Part shown: positions 26,124-35,021 of the stretch, in pieces | How the letters are laid out: each line of letters starts with the position of its first letter | Position numbering within the stretch: the first letter of the stretch is position 1 | Assembly: GCF_015477765.1 (NCBI RefSeq) | Contig: NZ_JADLQQ010000002.1 | Coordinates: forward strand, 744,001-808,000 | Reading direction: 5' to 3' | Source: Nocardia transvalensis | Lineage (GTDB): Bacteria; Actinomycetota; Actinomycetes; Mycobacteriales; Mycobacteriaceae | DNA: 64,000 nt | The notes under the pieces: generated by a model | The model's database searches: none | Seen by the model: the letters and a program-made list of their open reading frames with translations, nothing else | Told to the model about the DNA's origin: nothing | Program-made: the position numbers and the translations under genes

Positions 26124-26975
26124 TCAGCCGCGCACCGGCAGGACCAGTTGGGCGCCGGTGACGGGGTGGTCGAGGACCTCCACGGGGTGCTGGTAGACGC
26201 GGGTCAGCAGCTCGGTGGTGAGGACCTGCCGCGGTGGGCCCGCGGCGACCAGGCGCCCGGATTGCAGGACCGCGATGCGGTCGGCGTAGGCGGCGGCCAC
26301 ACCGAGGTCGTGCAGGACCACCACGACCGCGGCCCCCTCGGCGGCGCGGCGGCGGGTCAGGGCCAGCACCTGTTCCTGGTGGCCGAGGTCCAGGGCGGCG
26401 GTCGGTTCGTCCAGCAGCAGCGTCGGAGTGTCCTGGGCCAGCACGCGCGCGAGCGCGACGCGGGCACGCTCACCTCCCGACAGCACCGGAAACGGCCGGG
26501 CCGCAAGGTGTTCCACGTCGGTGGCGGCCATGGCCGCGGCGACGGCGGCCTCGTCGTGGTCCTGGCGCTCGGTGCGGGCCCAGGGGGCGCGGCCCATGGT
26601 GACGACCTCGCGGGCGGTGAAGGGAAACCCGACCACATGGTTCTGCGGCAGCACCGCCCGCCGCCGCGCCATATCCACCGGCGCCCACTGCTCGATCGAG
26701 CGCCCGTCGAGTTCCACGGTGCCGGCGGCGAGTTCGAGTTCTCCCGCCAGCGCGGCCAGCAGCGTGGACTTGCCCGCACCGTTGGGCCCGACCAGCGCCA
26801 GAATCTGCCCGGCCACCACGTCGATATCGACCCCGTCGAGCACGCGCCGCGCACTGCCGCGATCGACACCGACACCGCGCGCCCGCAACGTCACCGCCCC
26901 GGCCCGCGGCCGCTGCGGAATCCCGTGATCGCGCGCGAACACCCGCGTCAATCCCCGCCTCAGACTGCTCACCAC
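26124..26975 (-). CDS. hmuV: Heme ABC transporter ATP-binding protein
   Basis: A 283-residue ATPase of the FecE/HmuV type. GTG 26975 has GGAGG 7 bases upstream. Walker A is GPNGAGKST; the Q-loop is LPQNHVVGFPFTAREVVTMG; the signature is VLSGGERARVALARVLA; Walker B is PTLLLDEPTAALD; the H-loop is VVLHDLGVAAAYAD. It powers uptake of heme or a ferric complex through the HmuU permease encoded upstream. The gap of 265 bp to hmuU is long for an operon and contains nothing I recognise, so a second promoter is possible. Confidence 0.87.
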   Translation of the reverse strand: MVSSLRRGLTRVFARDHGIPQRPRAGAVTLRARGVGVDRGSARRVLDGVDIDVVAGQILALVGPNGAGKSTLLAALAGELELAAGTVELDGRSIEQWAPVDMARRRAVLPQNHVVGFPFTAREVVTMGRAPWARTERQDHDEAAVAAAMAATDVEHLAARPFPVLSGGERARVALARVLAQDTPTLLLDEPTAALDLGHQEQVLALTRRRAAEGAAVVVVLHDLGVAAAYADRIAVLQSGRLVAAGPPRQVLTTELLTRVYQHPVEVLDHPVTGAQLVLPVRG

Positions 26976-27240
26976 CCACCTCCGACCCACGGCATTCGCG
27001 TCCGGCCCGGCACTGTCGCCAGTGCGGGACCACCGCGCCGAACTGCCGCTTCGACGTACCGCAACCCTGTGGCCGCACCGGGACACTGATACCCCGTCGA
27101 GCGGGCACCGCCCGCATGCCTTTCGGCGGACGGGCGGAAACATGGGCGCCACGCCACGCTCCGGGCTGCAGGAACGGACGGACGATATGCGGGGCGCGGC
27201 GAGTGTGCGAGGGGTTCGGCGTCAGCCGGAGTGGTGGGGT

Positions 27241-28647
27241 TCATGCCCAGCCTCCCGAGCGGGCGCGGGTGCGACGCAGGAGCCAGAAGAAGAAGGGGCC
27301 GCCGACGAGGGAGGTGAGCATGCCCAGGGGGAGGTCGGCGTTGGCGACCAGGGTGCGGGCGCCGACGTCGGCGGCCAACAGCACGATGGCCCCGACGATC
27401 GCCGACAGCGGGATGAGCACCCGGTGGGCGGGGCCGACCAGCATGCGCACCACGTGCGGCACGATCAGCCCCACGAACAGGATGACACCGGTGAAGGCGA
27501 CCCCGGCGGTGGTCAGCACCGCGACCACCAGAATCACATTGCGCCGCAATCGTTCCACGTCCACACCCAGATGCCGGGCCGCCGAATCGCCGAGGGCCAG
27601 CAGATCCAGCCGCCACGCCAGCAGCACCGCCGCGGCCACACCCAGCGCGGTCAGCGGCGCCACCACGCCCACCGCCTGCCAGGTGGCGCCGTTGAGGCTG
27701 CCCAGCTGCCAGAACACGATCTGATCGCGCGCCGCCGGTGAGGCGACGAACAGCAGATACGACAGCACCCCACCGGCGAAGGCGTTGACCGCGACACCGG
27801 TCAGCACCAGCGTCACCGTCTCGGTGCGGCCGCCCGACCGCGACAGCACATACACCAGCAGCGTGGTGCCCAGCCCCGCCACGAACGCGCCCCCGGCCAC
27901 CGACCACACCGCCGCGAACGCACCGCCCATCACGATGACCGCCCCCGCACCCACGGCCGCCCCCGCAGACACCCCGATCACACCGGGTTCGGCCAGCGGA
28001 TTGGCGAACACCCCCTGCAGCAATGCGCCCGCGGTGGCCAGTGCGGCCCCCACCAGCATGGCCAGCACCACCCGCGGAAACCGCACCTGCCACAACGTCA
28101 CATCCCCGGCGGGGTGGTGCGGCATCGGCCCCCAATCGAGCCCGATCCTGTGAAACACACTGCCGGCCACCTCGAGCGGCGTCGTCGGCACCTGCCCCAC
28201 CGCCGCCGAATACACCGCCAACCCCACCAACACCACCACCGACACCGCGACCACAACCGCCACCCGCGACCACCGCCGGCGCGCCAGGACCGCCTCGCGC
28301 CGACCGTCCGGGCCGGGTCCGTCACCCACCCGCGGAACACCCGCCGCTGCCGTCTCCGGTACCGAGTTCGACTGCGGGCGGGCCACACCCGGCGTCGTTC
28401 GGCCGCTCGTCCCGAGAGGATCGATGGCGTGTGTGGCGTCCGCCGCTGCTGCCGCATCGAGGTGCTCCGACGAATCGCCCTCGCGCGCAACGGCTCCCGC
28501 GTTACGCGAGGCCGGATGCGCGTGCGAGTCGCTGGTAGTCGGCGAACCATCCTCGGGGGCTGCGGGTTTCGCGGCGTCCGGGGCGGGCGGATCGGGGGTG
28601 TCCGCGGGTGGGTGGGGGGTGCTGGTGGCGCGGGTGGGGTCGGTCAT
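27241..28647 (-). CDS. hmuU: Heme ABC transporter permease with long disordered N-terminus
   Basis: A FecCD-family permease (468 residues; the usual length is about 340). The permease proper starts near residue 125 (VAVVVAVSVVVLVGLAVYSA). It shows LATAGALLQGVFANPLAEPG and VIGVSAGAAVGAGAVIV, the diagnostic stretch of the family, plus VGLIVPHVVRMLVGPAHRVL near the end. The first ~120 residues are proline-, aspartate- and alanine-rich and look disordered. Since the ATG overlaps the hmuT stop (ATGA) this extension is probably really translated, although internal starts cannot be excluded. Operon order hmuT-hmuU-hmuV. Confidence 0.87.
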   Translation of the reverse strand: MTDPTRATSTPHPPADTPDPPAPDAAKPAAPEDGSPTTSDSHAHPASRNAGAVAREGDSSEHLDAAAAADATHAIDPLGTSGRTTPGVARPQSNSVPETAAAGVPRVGDGPGPDGRREAVLARRRWSRVAVVVAVSVVVLVGLAVYSAAVGQVPTTPLEVAGSVFHRIGLDWGPMPHHPAGDVTLWQVRFPRVVLAMLVGAALATAGALLQGVFANPLAEPGVIGVSAGAAVGAGAVIVMGGAFAAVWSVAGGAFVAGLGTTLLVYVLSRSGGRTETVTLVLTGVAVNAFAGGVLSYLLFVASPAARDQIVFWQLGSLNGATWQAVGVVAPLTALGVAAAVLLAWRLDLLALGDSAARHLGVDVERLRRNVILVVAVLTTAGVAFTGVILFVGLIVPHVVRMLVGPAHRVLIPLSAIVGAIVLLAADVGARTLVANADLPLGMLTSLVGGPFFFWLLRRTRARSGGWA

Positions 28648-29702
28648 GCGGGCTGGCCGTAGAAGGCCTTGGTGAGGGCGGTCAGGACGCGGCCGGTGTT
28701 GGGGCCGAAGCTGAGCAGGACCGCATCGGACATGTCGACGACGCGCTTGTTGCGGCCCGCGGGGGTCTGGGCGACGCCGGGGATCTTGGCCAGGCCGTCG
28801 GTGCCGCCGACGGATTGCAGGCCGTCGGTCATCACCAGGAAGGCGTCGGGGGCGGCGCTGATCATGGCTTCGCTGGTGATGGGGACGAACGGTTCGTGCA
28901 GTCCGGCCGCGGTGCCGGCGTCGACACCGCCCAGGGCGGTGATCAGCGAGTCCGCACCCGAGCCGGGTCCGCCGATGAAGGTGATGGCGGTGGAGCGCAG
29001 ATACACGAAGGCGATCTTCAGCGGCGGATTCTGCTTGGGCACCGCGGCGGAGGCGGCGGCGATCTCCTCGCGGGTGCGCTGGGCCAGTTTGCGGCCCTGG
29101 TCTGCGACGCCGAGCGCGGCGGCGACGGCCTCGATCTGCGGGACCACCCCGTCCATGGTGCGCTGCGGGTCGAAGTAGACGACGGGGATGCCCAGCGCCC
29201 GCAGCTGGTCACGCATCGCGGGGGTGGCGCTGACGGTGTCGGTGAGGAACAGGGTGGGCCGTTGCGCGGCAACGGCTTCCACGCTGATGCTGCCGTTGCC
29301 GCCGGCAACGTTGGTGACGTGCTGCACGGCCGGGAACGCCGCCGAGGAGGAGCGTCCGACCAGCTTCGCCCCCAGGCCCAGCGCCCACACCGTCTGGGCG
29401 AGGGTGCCGTAGCGGTCGACGGCGATGATGCGGCTGGTGTCGGTGACGGTCACGTCGGAGCCGTCGAACGAGTGCACGGTCACCGGCAGCACCGGGGTGG
29501 GTTCGGGCCCGATCGGCACCGGATTCAGGTCGGTGAGCGTCGCGGTGGCGGGCCCGCGCTGCCCGGAACCGCCGGTGTCGCCGGAGGGCCCGCACGCGGT
29601 CACGCCCGCGACCAGCGTCAACCCCAGCACCGCGACAAGAACTCGGACCGCCGACCGAGTGCGGGGAACGCGGTTCGATCGGACAGGGTCGACACAGCTC
29701 AT
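28644..29702 (-). CDS. hmuT: Heme-binding ABC transporter lipoprotein
   Basis: A 352-residue periplasmic-binding-type lipoprotein. ATG 29702 is followed by a basic stretch, a hydrophobic segment VRVLVAVLGLTLVAGVTAC and the lipobox cysteine. The two-lobed BtuF/HmuT fold is indicated by SRIIAVDRYGTLAQTVWALG, NVAGGNGSISVEAVAAQRPT and EAMISAAPDAFLVMTDGLQS. It captures heme or an iron chelate outside the membrane for HmuUV. No clear ribosome site precedes the ATG, and an iron-box-like element sits directly on the start, suggesting a leaderless, iron-repressed transcript. Confidence 0.87.
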   Translation of the reverse strand: MSCVDPVRSNRVPRTRSAVRVLVAVLGLTLVAGVTACGPSGDTGGSGQRGPATATLTDLNPVPIGPEPTPVLPVTVHSFDGSDVTVTDTSRIIAVDRYGTLAQTVWALGLGAKLVGRSSSAAFPAVQHVTNVAGGNGSISVEAVAAQRPTLFLTDTVSATPAMRDQLRALGIPVVYFDPQRTMDGVVPQIEAVAAALGVADQGRKLAQRTREEIAAASAAVPKQNPPLKIAFVYLRSTAITFIGGPGSGADSLITALGGVDAGTAAGLHEPFVPITSEAMISAAPDAFLVMTDGLQSVGGTDGLAKIPGVAQTPAGRNKRVVDMSDAVLLSFGPNTGRVLTALTKAFYGQPA

Positions 29703-29721
29703 GCAGGCAAGCCTAAGAGGT
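29703..29721. promoter_or_regulatory. Partial IdeR/DtxR iron box at the hmuT start
   Basis: AGGCAAGCCTAA (29705-29716) matches the centre and one arm of the 19-bp IdeR consensus and is itself a short palindrome (AGGC-AA-GCCT). The other arm is weak. The position immediately upstream of hmuT fits iron-dependent repression of heme uptake, as known for DtxR-family targets in actinobacteria. Confidence 0.45.
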
Positions 29722-29910
29722 GCCGCACGACCGGTGTCGCCGACCCGCCCGGTCGTCGCGAACACCACACCCGCACGCGCATACCAGCCAAAACTCCCGA
29801 CACGACCGGTGATCGACGTGACCCGCGCCTCGCGGGTACAGTTGGCTTGTCACGCAAGTGATGCCGAGCGGCGGGACGCCGGATAGTGGCCGACGCCCCG
29901 CCTTGGTGGT

Positions 29911-30027
29911 CTACCTAGCCCGCCACACTCGGCGGACCACGTAGAAGATGACCCCGGCGACTACGGCGGCACTGCACAGGGTGCCGTAGTTGACCGGGGT
30001 TTTCTCATCCCGGCGATGTTTCGCCAT
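29911..30027 (-). CDS. 38-residue basic membrane microprotein
   Basis: ATG 30027 is preceded by an unusually strong ribosome site (AGGAGGGAGGTGG). The product starts MAKHRRDEKTPVNYG, has one hydrophobic helix (TLCSAAVVAGVIFYVV) and ends RRVWRAR, so charged residues flank a single membrane span. The long open frame extending upstream is not protein-like. Function unknown; too short for a standard ORF search. Confidence 0.6.
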   Translation of the reverse strand: MAKHRRDEKTPVNYGTLCSAAVVAGVIFYVVRRVWRAR

Positions 30028-30180
30028 TCCCACCACCTCCCTCCTGGGCGCGATGTCCGGACCACAAGATCCACCGCCCCTCGGCTGGAGGTAGGCACAC
30101 CCTACGCCGTCATGGCGACACAAACCCCTTGCGGCGCAGCGTGTTCCGCCGCCCTCCGGCGTGTCGGGTGCGGCTGTGCG

Positions 30181-31143
30181 TCACACGCGGCTGACGTCGT
30201 CGAGGGCGGCGGCGATGGCGCGGGGCAGTTCGAGGGTTTCGGCGGCCAGCACGCCGGTGAGCTGACCCATGTCGCGGGCGCCGACGATCAGGCTGGCTAC
30301 GCTGGGGCGGTCGCGGATCCAGGCCAGCGCCACTGCCAGCGGGGAGGTGCCCAGGCCGTCGGCGGCGGTGACGAGGGCGTCGACGACGCGGGTGGCGTGG
30401 TCGTCGAGGCGGGCGCGGATCTCGGCGGCGGTGGCCTCGTCGGCGCCACGCGAGTCGGCGGGCACGCCGTCGCGGTATTTGCCGGTGAGGATGCCACCGG
30501 CCAGGGCGGTGGTTGCGATCAGGCCGACCCCGTGGTGGGCGGCGGCGGGCACGATATCGCGTTCGGCGCCGCGCGCCAGCAGCGAATAGGGGGTTTGCGC
30601 GGCGGTCACGGGCGCGGCCGAGGCCAAGGTGGCCAGCTGCCAGGCGTTGAGCCCGCGCACCCCGGCGTAGCGGACCCGGCCCGAGCGCACCGCATGCTCG
30701 AGGGTGGCGGCGATCTCGGCGAGCGGGGTGTGCGGATCCCAGGCCGCCACACTCCAGATGTCGAGGTAGTCGGTGCCCAATTCGGCCAGGGTGCGGTCGA
30801 GTTGGCGCATCAGGGTGCGCCGCGACGCGTCCACGGTCCAGTGGATGTCGGTGGCCGGGGTCCCGGCCGGGTCGGTGACCGCGGGCACCGGCACCAGCCC
30901 GGCGCAGCCGCTGAGCACCAGGTCGTCGCGGGGCACCAGTTCGTCGATCAGCCCGCCGAGGATGCGCTGGGCGGCCCCGCCGTGATAGGCGGGCGAGGTG
31001 TCGACCAGGGTGCCCCCGGCCTCCACGAACGCCACCAACTGCACCGCCGCGGCCTCGGCGTCGGTTTCCTTACCCCAGGTGTGGGTGGCCAGCCCTATCC
31101 GCGACACCCGTAGGCCGCTGCGCCCGACCGCTCGTTGTTCCAT
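30181..31143 (-). CDS. Aldo/keto-reductase-fold protein lacking the catalytic Lys and His
   Basis: A 320-residue TIM-barrel protein clearly of the AKR family: GRSGLRVSRIGLATHTWG, LVDTSPAYHGGAAQRILGG, GRVRYAGVRGLNAWQLATL, SLLARGAERDIVPAAAHHGV. Of the tetrad Asp-Tyr-Lys-His, D48 and Y53 remain. The lysine expected after the third strand is C80 (LVLSGCAGL instead of a TK motif). The histidine expected in the D-x-x-x-x-H position is A133 (DIWSVAAWD). It may therefore be a non-reducing relative. It is divergent from the histidine phosphatase gene. ATG 31143 is chosen; GTG 31155 is an alternative. Confidence 0.8.
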   Translation of the reverse strand: MEQRAVGRSGLRVSRIGLATHTWGKETDAEAAAVQLVAFVEAGGTLVDTSPAYHGGAAQRILGGLIDELVPRDDLVLSGCAGLVPVPAVTDPAGTPATDIHWTVDASRRTLMRQLDRTLAELGTDYLDIWSVAAWDPHTPLAEIAATLEHAVRSGRVRYAGVRGLNAWQLATLASAAPVTAAQTPYSLLARGAERDIVPAAAHHGVGLIATTALAGGILTGKYRDGVPADSRGADEATAAEIRARLDDHATRVVDALVTAADGLGTSPLAVALAWIRDRPSVASLIVGARDMGQLTGVLAAETLELPRAIAAALDDVSRV

Positions 31144-31415
31144 CACCGTGCCCACACTTCCGTCACAGGTAAAGAGCCTAGGGCCCCAACTGCTTCGGAA
31201 CCGGCCAAGCCCCGCCGAACCGCCGGACCGGTCGGTTGCCGCAGCGGAGAAAGCGGTGCGGGGCAGGGCACATCGGCCGCGGCGGCGCCGAGGCCTCGGG
31301 CGTGTCCCGGCAAATGCGGTGCGGGGCGGGGTGATCGGGACCAGCCGAGCGCGCGGCGGTGGGGGTGCGGTAGCGAGGCGGTGGCGCGGGGGCCATGATC
31401 GCCTACGCTGGGGGC

Positions 31416-32156
31416 ATGACGGTGATCCTGCTGCGGCACGGGGTGTCGGCCTCCAACACCGCCCACACCCTGGCCGGCCGCAGTCCGGGGGTCGATCTCA
31501 CCGACCGCGGGCGCGAGCAGGCCCAGGCACTGGCACAGCGGTTGGGCGCGTTGCCGATCGAGCACATCGTGCATTCCCCCCTGCAGCGCTGCGCCTGCAC
31601 CATCGCCCCGCTGGCCGACAAGCTGGGCCTGGGCCCCGAACCCGACCAGGCGCTGATCGAGGTCGACTACGGCGACTGGACCGGTCGCCCGCTGTCGGAG
31701 CTGGTCGCCGAGCCGCTGTGGAAGGTGGTGCAGCGCCACGCCTCGGGTGCGGTGTTCCCCGCCGGGGAGGGCCTGGCGCAGGTGCAGCACCGGGCCGTGG
31801 CCGCCATCCGCGCCCACGACGCCCGCTTTGCCCAGCAACACGGCCGCGATGTGCTGTGGGTGGCGTGCACACACGGCGATGTGATCAAGTCGATACTGGC
31901 CGACGCATTCGGTATCCATCTGGACGGTTTCCAGCGCATCGTGGTGGAACCGGCCTCGATCAGCGTGGTCCGGTACACCCCGACCGCCCCGTATGTCTGG
32001 CGGGTAAACGACACCGGGGCCGATCTGTCCGCCCTGGCGGCAACTATTGAGCAACGATCGGAGCAGCGGGCGGGCCCCGTGCCCGGCGGCGAGGTGGGTG
32101 CGGCCGCGGATACGGATAATGGGAATGCGCAACACCCCGATTCGGGTAGTGAATAG
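31416..32156 (+). CDS. Histidine phosphatase, MSMEG_4193/Rv2135c type
   Basis: A 246-residue member of the phosphoglycerate-mutase-like superfamily. The catalytic motif LLRHGVSASNT is at residues 5-15, HSPLQRCACTIAPLA follows, then EVDYGDWTGRP and the second histidine in VACTHGDVIKS. The C-terminal ~40 residues are a low-complexity tail. It is the first gene of a unit with DUF3090 and SCO1664-family genes, a trio I recall as conserved beside mshC across actinobacteria. It probably hydrolyses a small phosphoester; substrate unknown. An upstream in-frame ATG at 31395 is less likely. Confidence 0.85.
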   Translation: MTVILLRHGVSASNTAHTLAGRSPGVDLTDRGREQAQALAQRLGALPIEHIVHSPLQRCACTIAPLADKLGLGPEPDQALIEVDYGDWTGRPLSELVAEPLWKVVQRHASGAVFPAGEGLAQVQHRAVAAIRAHDARFAQQHGRDVLWVACTHGDVIKSILADAFGIHLDGFQRIVVEPASISVVRYTPTAPYVWRVNDTGADLSALAATIEQRSEQRAGPVPGGEVGAAADTDNGNAQHPDSGSE

Positions 32157-32180
32157 TGCAGTCGGTTTCAGGAGGTGCAG

Positions 32181-32765
32181 ATGGCCCGAGCAATCCATGT
32201 TTTTCGCACCCCCGATCGTTTCGTCGCCGGAACCGTCGGTGAACCAGGCGATCGCGCCTTCTATCTGCAGGCTGTGCAGGAGCCGCGGGTGGTGAGCGTG
32301 CTGCTGGAAAAGCAGCAGGTGAAGGTGCTGGCCGACCGGATGGGTCTGCTACTGGACGAGGTGGCGCGCCGGTTCGGGGCCGAGGTGCCCCCGCAGCCGG
32401 CCGAGGTCAACGACACCGGACCGCTGCAGACCCCCATCGACGCCGAATTCCGGGTCGGCACAATGGGTCTGGGCTGGGACGCCGACGCCGGCGCGGTGGT
32501 GGTGGAACTGCTGGCGATCACCGAAACCGAGGTCGACGAGTCGGTGGTGCTCGACGACACCGAGGAGGGCCCCGACGCGGTGCGCGTGTTCCTGACCCCC
32601 TCGCAGGCGCGGGAGTTCGCGCTGCGGTCGGCGCGGGTGATCGCGGCCGGGCGCCCGCCGTGCCCGCTGTGCGGGGAACCGCTCTCACCCAAGGGGCACA
32701 TGTGTGTGCGCACCAACGGCTACAAGCGCGGCGACATCTTCGGCGCGGCCGGGCTCGAGGACTGA
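32181..32765 (+). CDS. DUF3090-family protein (Rv2134c-like)
   Basis: A 194-residue protein with GGAGG 5 bases before ATG 32181. The body is conserved: ARAIHVFRTPDRFVAGTVGE, AFYLQAVQEPRVVSVLLEKQ, then VRVFLTPSQAREFALRSARV. The C-terminus holds a small zinc-ribbon-like knuckle CPLCGEPLSPKGHMC, so metal binding is likely. Gene order phosphatase - DUF3090 - SCO1664-family is typical, but the function of this protein is not known. The next gene starts 4 bp after its stop. Confidence 0.88.
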   Translation: MARAIHVFRTPDRFVAGTVGEPGDRAFYLQAVQEPRVVSVLLEKQQVKVLADRMGLLLDEVARRFGAEVPPQPAEVNDTGPLQTPIDAEFRVGTMGLGWDADAGAVVVELLAITETEVDESVVLDDTEEGPDAVRVFLTPSQAREFALRSARVIAAGRPPCPLCGEPLSPKGHMCVRTNGYKRGDIFGAAGLED

Positions 32766-32769
32766 CCCG

Positions 32770-33606
32770 GTGACCGCGACCGGCGACGACACCCCCGACG
32801 GGTTCTACACCGGTGAGCTGTCGATCATCGGCCGCGTGAGCACCGCCAGCAACCTCACCCTGGTCTGCGAGATCGACACCGACGGCCGGGTGCGCGAACC
32901 GGCCGCCGAGACCGGGGTGCGCGTGGTGTACAAACCGATCCGCGGGGAACGGCCGCTGTGGGATTTTCCCGACGGCACCCTGGCCGGGCGTGAGGTGGCC
33001 TCGTATCTGATCTCGCAGGCGCTGGGCTGGGCGGTGATTCCGGAAACCATCCTGCGCGAGGGCCCGCTGGGGCCGGGCATGGTGCAGCGGTGGGTGGAAT
33101 CGGCCGACCACCACAGCGTGCGCGGTGACCGGCTCGACCTGGTGGATCTGGTGCCCGCGGGCGCGGTGCCCGACGGGTTCCGGGAGGTGCTGCGCGCGCT
33201 GGACGGCAACGGTGCGGAGGTGTCGCTGGTGCATGCCGACGATCCGCGCCTGCAGCGCATGGCGGTGCTGGATGTGCTGCTCAACAACGCCGACCGCAAG
33301 GGCGGGCATGCCCTCGAGGGCGTCGACGGCGGCGTGTACGGGGTCGATCACGGGATCTGCCTGCACGCCGAACCGAAGCTGCGCACCGTGCTGTGGGGGT
33401 GGGCGGGCGAACCGGTGGCCGACCATCTGCTCGGCGATATCGCCGCCTTGGTCAAGGCGCTGCCCGGCGAGGTCGGCGACGCGCTGGCCGACCATCTGAC
33501 CGACGCGGAGATCGAGGCGCTGGGCCGGCGGGGGCGGCGGCTGCTCGACGACCCGGTGATGCCGCTGCCGGTGACCGCGCGCCCGATCCCGTGGCCGGCG
33601 TTCTGA
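32770..33606 (+). CDS. SCO1664-family protein with PI3/4-kinase-like fold (Rv2133c-like)
   Basis: A 278-residue protein from GTG 32770, 4 bp after the DUF3090 gene. Kinase-like features are VRVVYKPIRGERPLWDFPDG (nucleotide-binding lysine region), VLDVLLNNADRKGGHALEG (catalytic D/N loop) and VYGVDHGICLH (metal-binding aspartate). These are shared with phosphatidylinositol-kinase-related proteins. The substrate is unknown. Conserved location between the phosphatase/DUF3090 genes and mshC suggests a role in a common, perhaps thiol- or cofactor-linked, process (inference). Confidence 0.85.
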   Translation: MTATGDDTPDGFYTGELSIIGRVSTASNLTLVCEIDTDGRVREPAAETGVRVVYKPIRGERPLWDFPDGTLAGREVASYLISQALGWAVIPETILREGPLGPGMVQRWVESADHHSVRGDRLDLVDLVPAGAVPDGFREVLRALDGNGAEVSLVHADDPRLQRMAVLDVLLNNADRKGGHALEGVDGGVYGVDHGICLHAEPKLRTVLWGWAGEPVADHLLGDIAALVKALPGEVGDALADHLTDAEIEALGRRGRRLLDDPVMPLPVTARPIPWPAF

Positions 33607-33730
33607 CCGCACACCCGCCTATTGCGCGCTGTGAGATTGCAACTGTTGACTTTGCCCATGCGCTGCGTCGATGCAGGTGGCACCCGGTGGGAGAACGTGT
33701 CGTAAACCACCGGTGAGCGGGGGCGGCGCG

Positions 33731-33757
33731 GGTGTGGCTCGATCACACCTTTACCCT
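33731..33757 (+). promoter_or_regulatory. mshC promoter with dyad GGTGTG...CACACC
   Basis: GGTGTG (33731-33736) and CACACC (33744-33749) form a perfect 6-bp inverted repeat with a 7-base centre. TACCCT (33752-33757) is a -10-like hexamer 6 bases before the mshC ATG, implying a leaderless transcript. The dyad covers the spacer just upstream of the -10, a position suited to a regulator. Confidence 0.45.
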
Positions 33758-33763
33758 CGAATC

Positions 33764-35002
33764 ATGCAGTCCTGGTCCGAAATCGCCGTCCCGACCCTCC
33801 CCGGATCCGGACCGCCGTTGCGGTTGTTCGACACCGCCGACCGGCAGGTGCGTCCGGTGGCCGCGGGCGCCACCGCCACCATGTACGTGTGCGGCATCAC
33901 CCCCTACGACGCCACCCATCTCGGGCATGCCGCCACCTATCTGACCTTCGATCTGGTCAATCGGGTGCTGCGCGACGGCGGGCATCGGGTGCATTACGTG
34001 CAGAACGTCACCGACGTCGACGATCCGCTGTTCGAACGCGCCAGCCGCGACGGGGTGGACTGGCGGGAGCTGGGGTCACGCGAGATCGCGCTGTATCGCG
34101 AGGATATGGCCGCGCTGCGGGTGCTGCCGCCGCGCGACTACGTGGGCGCGATCGAATCGGTCGGCGAGGTCGTGGAATTGGTGGACAAGCTGCTGGCCTC
34201 GGGCGCGGCGTATGTGGTCGACGACGCGCAGTTCCCCGACATCTACTTCCGCCACGACGCCACCGAGCAGTTCGGCTACGAATCGGGCTACGACCGGTCC
34301 ACGATGGAGCAGTTGTTCGCCGAGCGCGGCGGTGATCCGGACCGGCCGGGCAAGCGGGATCCGATCGATGCGCTGCTGTGGCGTGCGGCGCGCCCGGGTG
34401 AGCCGTCGTGGCCGGCGCCGTTCGGGGCGGGTCGGCCGGGCTGGCACATCGAGTGCGCGGCGATCGCGTTGAACCGCATCGGGCCCGAATTCGACATTCA
34501 GGGCGGCGGCAGCGATCTGATCTACCCGCATCACGAATATTCGGCCGCGCACGCCGAGGCGGTGGTGGCGCACCGCCGCTTCGCCCGCCACTACGTGCAT
34601 GCCGGGTTGATCGCGCTGGACGGGGAGAAGATGTCCAAATCGCGCGGCAATCTGGTGTTCGTGTCGAAACTGCGTGCGGCCCAGGTGGATCCGGCCGCGA
34701 TCCGGCTGGGCCTGTTCGCCGGGCACTACCGCCGGGATCGGGAGTGGTCGGACACCGTCCTCGAGCAGGCCCTCGCGCGGCTGTCGCGCTGGCGCCGGGC
34801 CACGGCCCTGGCGTCGGGCCCGGCCGCCGAGGACACCCTGGCCCGACTGCGCCAGCACCTGGCCGACGACCTCGACACCCCCAAAGCCCTTGCCGCCCTC
34901 GACAACTGGGCCCAGCAGGCCCTCGACTACGGCGGCCCGGACCCCTCGGCCCCCACCCTGATCACCGAGGCGATCGACGCCCTCCTGGGCATCCGCCTCT
35001 GA
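33764..35002 (+). CDS. mshC: Cysteine:GlcN-Ins ligase of mycothiol synthesis
   Basis: A 412-residue class I tRNA-synthetase-like enzyme that joins cysteine to glucosaminyl-inositol using ATP. The HIGH-type motif is [12 protein letters not shown] and the KMSKS motif is GEKMSKSRG. Zinc ligands are visible at C43 (YVCGI), C231 (GWHIECAA) and H256 (YPHHEYS), the same numbering I recall for the mycobacterial enzyme. It lacks the tRNA-binding C-terminus of true CysRS, and its length is typical. ATG 33764 has a -10 hexamer directly upstream and no ribosome site. Presence of mshC means the host makes mycothiol. Confidence 0.95.
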   Translation: MQSWSEIAVPTLPGSGPPLRLFDTADRQVRPVAAGATATMYVCGITPYDATHLGHAATYLTFDLVNRVLRDGGHRVHYVQNVTDVDDPLFERASRDGVDWRELGSREIALYREDMAALRVLPPRDYVGAIESVGEVVELVDKLLASGAAYVVDDAQFPDIYFRHDATEQFGYESGYDRSTMEQLFAERGGDPDRPGKRDPIDALLWRAARPGEPSWPAPFGAGRPGWHIECAAIALNRIGPEFDIQGGGSDLIYPHHEYSAAHAEAVVAHRRFARHYVHAGLIALDGEKMSKSRGNLVFVSKLRAAQVDPAAIRLGLFAGHYRRDREWSDTVLEQALARLSRWRRATALASGPAAEDTLARLRQHLADDLDTPKALAALDNWAQQALDYGGPDPSAPTLITEAIDALLGIRL

Positions 35003-35021
35003 CCTCCGCCCGCCGGGCGGA

